35,892 nt of DNA. Source: a bacterium UBP8_UBA817 (GTDB lineage Bacteria > Margulisbacteria > Marinamargulisbacteria > UBA817). The DNA is taken from assembly GCA_002296285.1 (NCBI GenBank), contig DBHX01000045.1:625-36516 (forward strand). Direction: 5' to 3'. The notes beneath the pieces were generated by a model, which was not told where the DNA came from, did not search any database, and worked only from the letters and a program-made list of their open reading frames with translations. This document shows, one piece after another, positions 30,731 through 35,892 of this stretch (positions are counted from its first letter, which is position 1; every line of letters begins with the position of its first letter). Made by a program: the position numbers and the translations under genes.

Positions 30731-31564
30731 AGAACTGAAACGAATATTGCATTAAAAAGGGTAACCTCTTTTAAGTTAGATGGCGCTTTAAAATCACTTT
30801 TTATTATTGAAAACGATCAAGACATCGAAAAACTGCCGAGTGACGCAATTCCCATTGGAGGTGGGTCAAATATCATAATCAATCCCAAAATTTCAAAACC
30901 TCTCATCAAAGTATCTGCAAGGTATTGTGACTTTGAATTAAATGGTCATCAAATATTATGTAGTGCCGGAGCTTCTGTGGCTCAAACACTAAAGTGGATG
31001 TCTGAAAAAGGCTTGTCTGGCTTGGAGTTTGCAACTGGGGTCCCTGCAACCATTGGGGGCATGGTTTACATGAATTTTGAGTGTTGGGGAAATGATGTGT
31101 CTTCTATGGTTGATTCTGTTTATATTTATGAAAAGAAAAATGGTTTTCGTTGGATTAAACGTCAGGATTATCAGGTGGCATACCGATGGACATCGTTTCA
31201 TGATTTTCAGTGCATTATACTCGCAGTAAAATTAAATACCCAACCGTCAACAACCAATAAGGTGAAAGAAAAAATGCAGCAATATTTATCTGAAAGAAAA
31301 GAAAAACAGCCGGTATTAAAGTCAACATTTGGTTCGGTATTTAAAAACCCCCTGCCACAAAAAGCTGGAGAATTAGTGGATCAATTGGGATTAAAAGGCA
31401 CAACAATCGGTGACGCAATGATCTCAAATCATCATGCCAATTTTTTTGAAAACTTGGACAAAGCCACGTTTGAGGATACGTTCAAATTAATTAAATTGAT
31501 TCAAAATAAAGTTCAGACTATGTACAATATTAAATTAGAATGCGAAGTTCAAATGATTCAGTAA
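30728..31564 (+). CDS. murB: UDP-N-acetylenolpyruvoylglucosamine reductase MurB, with a non-canonical start
   Basis: FAD enzyme that reduces UDP-GlcNAc-enolpyruvate to UDP-MurNAc. Translation upstream of the first canonical codon (GTG 30977) remains open and clearly homologous: NIALKRVTSFKLDG, then the FAD-binding IPIGGGSNIII. Starting at 30977 would delete this essential half of the FAD site. From ATA 30728 the protein has 278 residues, normal for MurB. Later motifs are GLEFATGVPATIGGMVYMN, VAYRWTSF, the active-site Ser in GSVFKNP, and the Glu in LECEVQM near the end. The frame is continuous with murC across its TGA, so a MurC-MurB readthrough product is also possible. It overlaps ddl by 25 bp. 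Confidence 0.88.
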   Translation: MRTETNIALKRVTSFKLDGALKSLFIIENDQDIEKLPSDAIPIGGGSNIIINPKISKPLIKVSARYCDFELNGHQILCSAGASVAQTLKWMSEKGLSGLEFATGVPATIGGMVYMNFECWGNDVSSMVDSVYIYEKKNGFRWIKRQDYQVAYRWTSFHDFQCIILAVKLNTQPSTTNKVKEKMQQYLSERKEKQPVLKSTFGSVFKNPLPQKAGELVDQLGLKGTTIGDAMISNHHANFFENLDKATFEDTFKLIKLIQNKVQTMYNIKLECEVQMIQ

Positions 31565-32442
31565 TTGAATACAAAGATAAAACCATAGCGGTTATTTCTG
31601 GCGGAATTTCAACAGAGCGAGATGTCTCCTTAAGATCCGGTAAAAACGTGTATCTTGCATTAAAAAATATGGGGTTCACTGTGATTGAATTAGATCCATC
31701 TCAACCGAGTTTTTTTGATGCATCATTTGATATTGCATTCAATTGCCTCCATGGAAAATGGGGGGAGGATGGTGGAATTCAAGGGTATTGTGAATTAAGG
31801 CAAATTCCGTATACTGGGCCAGGCATAAAGGCAACAACCGTTGGATTAAACAAGCCATTATTTAAGATGGTGCTTAGACAGTTGGGGATTCCAGTTCCAA
31901 AAGATATTTCAGATCCGAATGAATTTCCTTTCATTGCAAAACCTGTGTCTGAAGGGTCAAGCATTGGGATAGAGATCATAAAAAACAAAGCGGCACTTGA
32001 TGATGCGATTAAAAATAATCCGGCAATGGGATCAAGAACTTATTTTTTTGAGGAATACATATTAGGAAAAGAAGTCACATCTGGTGTTTTAGACATCAAT
32101 GGAGAAGTTACCGTATTGCCAATATTAGAAATTAACACATCAAATGAGTTTTATGATTATGATGGAAAATACACCCCAGGAAAAACTTCGTTTATTTTGC
32201 CGGCAAATATTACTCATGAAATGAAAGCCGAAATTCACAAAATATCAAAACAAATTTATGACCATTTTGAGTGTAAGGGCTGCATTCGAATTGATATAAT
32301 GATTGATGAGTCTGGCCCAAAAGTGATTGAAATGAACACCAACCCTGGGTTAACAGATTTATCCGACATTCCAGCACAAGCCAAAGCCATGGGAATGAGC
32401 TTCGAAGAATTAATGATTCATTATTTGAACAGTGCAAAATAG
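31540..32442 (+). CDS. ddl: D-alanine--D-alanine ligase
   Basis: ATP-grasp enzyme that makes D-Ala-D-Ala for the pentapeptide terminus; the target of cycloserine. The protein has 300 residues, like E. coli DdlB (306). Motifs: GGISTERDVSLRSG at 21-34 (usual GGxSxEReVSLxSG), NCLHGKWGEDGGIQG, YTGPG, FIAKPVSEGSSIGI, FEEYILGKEVT, and the metal/product site EMNTNPGLTDLSDIP. Tyr in FYDYDGKY identifies a D-Ala rather than D-lactate ligase. It starts inside the end of murB and overlaps ftsQ by 11 bp. Confidence 0.97.
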   Translation: MRSSNDSVIEYKDKTIAVISGGISTERDVSLRSGKNVYLALKNMGFTVIELDPSQPSFFDASFDIAFNCLHGKWGEDGGIQGYCELRQIPYTGPGIKATTVGLNKPLFKMVLRQLGIPVPKDISDPNEFPFIAKPVSEGSSIGIEIIKNKAALDDAIKNNPAMGSRTYFFEEYILGKEVTSGVLDINGEVTVLPILEINTSNEFYDYDGKYTPGKTSFILPANITHEMKAEIHKISKQIYDHFECKGCIRIDIMIDESGPKVIEMNTNPGLTDLSDIPAQAKAMGMSFEELMIHYLNSAK

Positions 32443-33127
32443 TCGGGGATTTTGGTTATTAATTTTCATCGGATTGAGTCTTTCAAGCATATTCATTCGA
32501 TGTGATTTAACGCCAAAATTCACATTTGCAGAGCAATTTATTCCTAAAAATGAAATTAAACGCGATATAAACGCTCTTAAAAATATACGGCTCATTCAAT
32601 TTCTAAATTGGCCAGTGATTAAGCGCCAATTACTAGAAAAATACCCAATGATTCATTCAATTTCATTGTCAGTCATCAATTTCCAAAGTATTCAAGTAAA
32701 TGTGATAGAGAAAGTGCCTTGGGCAATGATCATCAAGAATAATCAACCCTATATCTTTTCTGATGACGGTGTTTTATTGAATCCAAATTTAACGGATGTC
32801 GAACTTCCAAACCAGAAGATCATGATTATTAATTCTTCGTTACAGCTTACTGAAGAGAATGCCATTAATCAACGTGAACTGGGTGTGCTTCATTCAATTT
32901 CAAAGGGGTTAGCCGAGGTGCCTCTTTTTCATTTACAGCAAGTGGTGATTAAAAAAGAGGGCATTAATATTATAGAGGATAGCGGCCTTGTGATTCATTT
33001 AGGGAACGAAAAAAATCTACAAGAGAAATTTATAATGTTAAAATATTTCATAGGGAAATATAGAAACAAATTAACTGATATGCAATTAATCGACATACAG
33101 TTTCCTAAAAGGGTTATAATTAAATAG
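32432..33127 (+). CDS. ftsQ: Cell division protein FtsQ (POTRA-domain)
   Basis: Divisome scaffold of the inner membrane that links FtsA/FtsZ to septal synthesis. The protein has 231 residues, somewhat short. One N-terminal helix (about 6-22, WLLIFIGLSLSSIFI) has almost no cytoplasmic tail before it. A POTRA-like domain includes LIQFLNWPVIKRQLLEKYPMIHSISLSV and VIEKVPWAMI, followed by the FtsQ-type segment (IFSDDGVLLNPNL). The start is GTG inside the end of ddl. The family diverges quickly, so the call leans on position between ddl and ftsA as well as these segments. Confidence 0.88.
   Translation: MQNSRGFWLLIFIGLSLSSIFIRCDLTPKFTFAEQFIPKNEIKRDINALKNIRLIQFLNWPVIKRQLLEKYPMIHSISLSVINFQSIQVNVIEKVPWAMIIKNNQPYIFSDDGVLLNPNLTDVELPNQKIMIINSSLQLTEENAINQRELGVLHSISKGLAEVPLFHLQQVVIKKEGINIIEDSGLVIHLGNEKNLQEKFIMLKYFIGKYRNKLTDMQLIDIQFPKRVIIK
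33115..33120 (+). promoter_or_regulatory. TATAAT element before ftsA
   Basis: A consensus TATAAT is followed by nine bases and ATG 33130, with no Shine-Dalgarno. TCGACA (33090-33095) is a possible -35 at 19-bp spacing. It overlaps the last codons of ftsQ. Confidence 0.4.
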
Positions 33128-33129
33128 CA

Positions 33130-34305
33130 ATGAATAAGTCCAGAATAATTACCGGAATTGATATTGGCTCATCAAAAATAAGTGTGATTGTTTGTCAATT
33201 AAAATCGGCGGATGATATTGAAGTTCTAGGAATGGGAACCAGTGTTTTAAAGGGGGTTCAAAAGGGGATTATACGTGACGAAAGCTTATTTATAAATGCG
33301 TTGCAAAATTGCATCAAAAGAGCTCAGGCATCCTCAGATCAAATGATTGATGATGTTTTTGTGAATGTTCCTAACGGAAACACAATGTTTACGATTCAAA
33401 CTGGAATCATACAAAGCCAGTCGAGTGGGCAGTTATTAACAAAAAAAGATCGTGAGACCGCCATGAAAAAATCGTCTCAGTGCATCGATAAAAAAAATCA
33501 ATCAATTTTGCATTTAATTCCAATGACCCAACGCATTGATGGTCAAAGTTTAGACATATTTAAGCCCAAAGTTTTTAATCAAATGGAAGTCGATACCGGC
33601 ATTCTTTTGTGTGATAGTACAAATTTAAAACTTGTGGTTTCAAACATTAAAAAATTAGGACTGACAATTAAAGGTGTTATTAGTGATTACCTATCATTGG
33701 GTGCCATTCTCGTTCCTCAGGGATCCATGGGAGCTCATCTATTAATTGATATAGGGGCTCAAATGACAACGTTTTCCTTGGTTTCGATGGGACAATTAAA
33801 GTTTGCTCATACCATTCAAATTGGTTCCGATCAAATTACTCAAGATTTATCCATATGCTTAAAATGCTCAATTTCTGAAGCCGAGCGAATCAAAGTATTG
33901 TATGGTCAATTGCAAAAATTTCAAAACGAATTATCACAACATGTTACCATTCAGTGTCATAATGGTTCGCAAAATGTAAAAGTATCACTGATTACCTCCA
34001 TTATTGAATCAAGAGTCAATCAATTATTTCAAGTCATTCAAAAATATTTAATTCATGCACCAAATTATGATGATATCTTTTTGTCTGGGTCTGGCTCGAA
34101 TCTAAAAGGGCTTCCTCAATGGATTGAATCGAAAATTTCAAAACCATTAAATGCAAATTACGATAAAACTTATAAAGGCATTCAAATCAATTCAAATTAT
34201 ATAATGGCCATGGGTCAAATTATCTATGGGCATCAAATTGGATTGTTGGCCAATTCTAAGGGGTCTTTCATCAAAAAAATATCCAACAAGATTTTTAAAT
34301 ATTAA
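33130..34305 (+). CDS. ftsA: Cell division protein FtsA
   Basis: Actin-fold ATPase that tethers FtsZ to the membrane and recruits later division proteins. The protein has 391 residues. The phosphate-1 motif is TGIDIGSSKISVIVCQ. The SHS2 (1C) insertion carries VFVNVPNGNT, and HLLIDIGAQMTTFSLV is the phosphate-2 motif. IFLSGSGSNLKGLPQWIE is the adenosine motif. The C-terminus (SFIKKISNKIFKY) is basic and amphipathic, fitting the membrane-targeting helix. It lies 2 bp after ftsQ and 41 bp before ftsZ. Confidence 0.96.
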   Translation: MNKSRIITGIDIGSSKISVIVCQLKSADDIEVLGMGTSVLKGVQKGIIRDESLFINALQNCIKRAQASSDQMIDDVFVNVPNGNTMFTIQTGIIQSQSSGQLLTKKDRETAMKKSSQCIDKKNQSILHLIPMTQRIDGQSLDIFKPKVFNQMEVDTGILLCDSTNLKLVVSNIKKLGLTIKGVISDYLSLGAILVPQGSMGAHLLIDIGAQMTTFSLVSMGQLKFAHTIQIGSDQITQDLSICLKCSISEAERIKVLYGQLQKFQNELSQHVTIQCHNGSQNVKVSLITSIIESRVNQLFQVIQKYLIHAPNYDDIFLSGSGSNLKGLPQWIESKISKPLNANYDKTYKGIQINSNYIMAMGQIIYGHQIGLLANSKGSFIKKISNKIFKY

Positions 34306-34329
34306 TTAATGCGATCTGAGATATAGATG

Positions 34330-34338
34330 TGATATACT
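34330..34338 (+). promoter_or_regulatory. Extended -10 of ftsZ
   Basis: TGA-TATACT (hexamer 34333-34338) is followed by eight bases and ATG 34347. There is no Shine-Dalgarno. It suggests that ftsZ has its own near-leaderless transcript inside the division cluster. Confidence 0.5.
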
Positions 34339-34346
34339 TATTTTCA

Positions 34347-35672
34347 ATGGATAAAAAAGCAATTCATCAATACGCAAATATTAAAGTTGTGGGCGTCGGT
34401 GGAGCCGGTGGAAATGCCGTTAATCGCATGATCGCATCGTCTCTTCAAGGGGTAGAGTTTTGGGTTGTAAATACAGACTTGCAGGCATTAAACATTTCTC
34501 TTGCAGAACATCGTTTACAGATTGGTGAAAAATTAACCAAGGGATTGGGTGGTGGCGCTCAACCAGCGGTTGGTGGACAAGCCGCTAAAGAAAGCAAAAA
34601 TGATATTGAGGCCGCACTTGAGGGTGCTGATATGGTATTCATTACCGCAGGAATGGGCGGTGGAACGGGTACTGGTGCAGCTCCAGTGATTGCAAACATT
34701 GCGAAAGAGCAAGGTGCGTTAACCGTTGCTGTCGTAACCAAGCCATTTCGATTTGAGGGCCCTATACGAGCAAAACAGGCAGAAGAAGGGCTTGAGCACC
34801 TCAGAAGTCAGGTGGACGCATTAATCGTTATTCCTAACGACAAGTTGCTCCAGGTGGTTGAACGGGTGACCTCATTGGTTGATTCATTTAAGATTGCAGA
34901 TGACGTGTTAAAGCAAGGCGTTCAAGGCATTGCAGATTTAATCACAATTCCAGGATTGGTCAATTTAGATTTTGCTGACGTAAAAACAGTCATGGCGAAT
35001 TCGGGCTCTGCTATGATGGGCATCGGTAGAGCTTCGGGCGAAAATCGTGCGGTTGAAGCGGCAGAAAAGGCGATTTCTTCACCCTTGTTGGAAGAAACAA
35101 TCAATGGTGCAACGGGCGTTTTATTAAATGTTAGCGGTGGTGAGAGCTTAACCTTACATGAAGTCAATGACGTGGCTGATATTATCTACTCTGCGGTTGA
35201 TCCTGAAGCCAATATATTATTTGGATCAGTCATTGATGAAGCACTGGGTGATGAAATTATGGTTACCGTAATTGCCACGGGGTTTAATAACGATATCAAA
35301 GAATCAAACGAATCCGGTATAAATATTGAAAGCATGGGTTTTTCAGAAGAGTCCAGAACAGAGGAGCGCCCTGTTATTAATATTGAAGATGCGACATATC
35401 AAAAGATTGAAAAGCCAGTAGAGGATCCTTCTTCCCCTTTATCCGAGTTGATTAATCGTCGTCAATCAATTGAAACATCCGCATCCAATGTGCCCCCACT
35501 AAATCGGAATTCATTTGAAATGCCCTCGCAACAGCAGACAAAGCCGGCATCTCAATTGCATGAAAGTGCAGCGCACCAAGCGTCTTCTTCAAATATGCAA
35601 TCCATTGGATCCAAATTAGCCATGGATGACATGGATGACGACCAGATCCCACCATTTTTAAAAAATTTCTAA
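34347..35672 (+). CDS. ftsZ: Cell division protein FtsZ
   Basis: Tubulin-like GTPase that forms the division ring. From ATG 34347 it has 441 residues; an in-frame start at 34329 would run through the -10 element and is disfavoured. The core is standard: [15 protein letters not shown], the GTP signature GGGTGTG at 104-110, [15 protein letters not shown], and the T7 loop [14 protein letters not shown] long, low-complexity, Gln/Ser-rich linker (about 325-430) leads to the C-terminal peptide [11 protein letters not shown], close to the conserved IPxFL motif that binds FtsA and other partners. Confidence 0.98.
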   Translation: MDKKAIHQYANIKVVGVGGAGGNAVNRMIASSLQGVEFWVVNTDLQALNISLAEHRLQIGEKLTKGLGGGAQPAVGGQAAKESKNDIEAALEGADMVFITAGMGGGTGTGAAPVIANIAKEQGALTVAVVTKPFRFEGPIRAKQAEEGLEHLRSQVDALIVIPNDKLLQVVERVTSLVDSFKIADDVLKQGVQGIADLITIPGLVNLDFADVKTVMANSGSAMMGIGRASGENRAVEAAEKAISSPLLEETINGATGVLLNVSGGESLTLHEVNDVADIIYSAVDPEANILFGSVIDEALGDEIMVTVIATGFNNDIKESNESGINIESMGFSEESRTEERPVINIEDATYQKIEKPVEDPSSPLSELINRRQSIETSASNVPPLNRNSFEMPSQQQTKPASQLHESAAHQASSSNMQSIGSKLAMDDMDDDQIPPFLKNF

Positions 35673-35681
35673 TCCACTCGA

Positions 35682-35892
35682 ATGGCAAATATAACGGATA
35701 TCTTGTCAAAATGCTTATCAAGTAAAAATGTATGCATTGACTCCAGAAAATTAGAGCGTGGAGATTTTTTTGTGGCGCTTAAGGGTAGTCATACAAGTGG
35801 CAATCAATTTGTAAGGCAGGCGTTAAATCAAGGAGCAAGCTACGCCCTAATCGATGATCCTTCTATAAATATTGTTGATCGGTGCATATTGG
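35682..35892 (+). CDS. murF: Mur ligase, probably MurF, 5' end only
   Basis: Seventy complete codons are visible before the right edge, from ATG 35682, 9 bp after ftsZ. The segment CIDSRKLERGDFFVALKGSHTSGNQF followed by A-x-x-x-GA-x-x-A-L-I-D matches the N-terminal uridine-binding domain of MurF and, less well, MurE. MurF adds D-Ala-D-Ala to the UDP-MurNAc tripeptide, so it would use the product of ddl upstream. The ATP loop lies beyond the window, so MurF versus MurE cannot be settled here. Confidence 0.72.
   Translation, partial: MANITDILSKCLSSKNVCIDSRKLERGDFFVALKGSHTSGNQFVRQALNQGASYALIDDPSINIVDRCIL

Noticed and set aside
1..35892. CRISPR arrays, tRNA or rRNA genes, insertion sequences, prophage or defence islands
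   Set aside because: No regularly spaced repeats, cloverleaf-like intergenic stretches, transposases, integrases or paired inverted ends were seen; intergenic gaps are almost all under 120 bp.

Overview
The window is a gene-dense, AT-rich bacterial chromosome segment next to the replication origin. It holds housekeeping genes for replication initiation, segregation, proteolysis, translation, folate/thymidylate synthesis and cell division. Two beta-barrel-like proteins, a complete Bat (aerotolerance) cluster and the mur/fts genes point to a Gram-negative envelope. The adjacent clpC-radA pair is more typical of Firmicutes, Cyanobacteria and relatives. Together these suggest a deep-branching diderm lineage, perhaps near the Cyanobacteria/Margulisbacteria side of the tree. 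That placement is a guess; no rRNA gene is present. No tRNA, rRNA, insertion sequence, prophage or CRISPR array was seen.

Layout. 1-6107: dnaA (minus, cut by the left edge), a SAM methyltransferase (minus), mnmG-rsmG (plus), then parA-parB (minus). A cluster of DnaA boxes lies in front of dnaA. Two identical perfect 16-bp parS palindromes lie inside mnmG and parA. 6218-13294: clpC-radA, rpsB-tsf-dgt, trxA (all plus). 13317-19886: short opposed units, namely rpe(-)/MerR-type regulator(+), pepP(-)/thyA-folA(+), and two short-chain dehydrogenase-type genes(-). 19980-20453: a small outer-membrane-type protein (minus) with a clear terminator. 20665-29315: MoxR ATPase, DUF58 protein, a BatD-like membrane protein, BatA, a BatB-BatC fusion, BatD, BatE and a beta-barrel protein, almost all overlapping by a few bases. 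29339 to the end: murC-murB-ddl-ftsQ-ftsA-ftsZ and the start of a murF-like gene.

Expression logic. Genes inside operons usually carry Shine-Dalgarno motifs or ATGA/TAGTG overlaps. Many genes that begin a unit, plus ftsA and ftsZ, have no Shine-Dalgarno and instead show a TATA-like -10 element, often extended TGnTAnnnT, 6-9 bases before the ATG. That spacing puts the predicted transcription start at or next to the start codon, which implies leaderless mRNAs. The clearest case is rpe/MerR, whose start codons share one CATATG.

The strongest oddity is murB. It is intact from its N-terminus onward but has no ATG, GTG or TTG start. It lies in the same frame as murC, separated only by murC's TGA, with a good Shine-Dalgarno six bases before an ATA codon. 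It may start at ATA, be made by readthrough of TGA, or reflect a sequence error. The rest of the window is mostly conventional; I did not see a clearly new multi-gene system.
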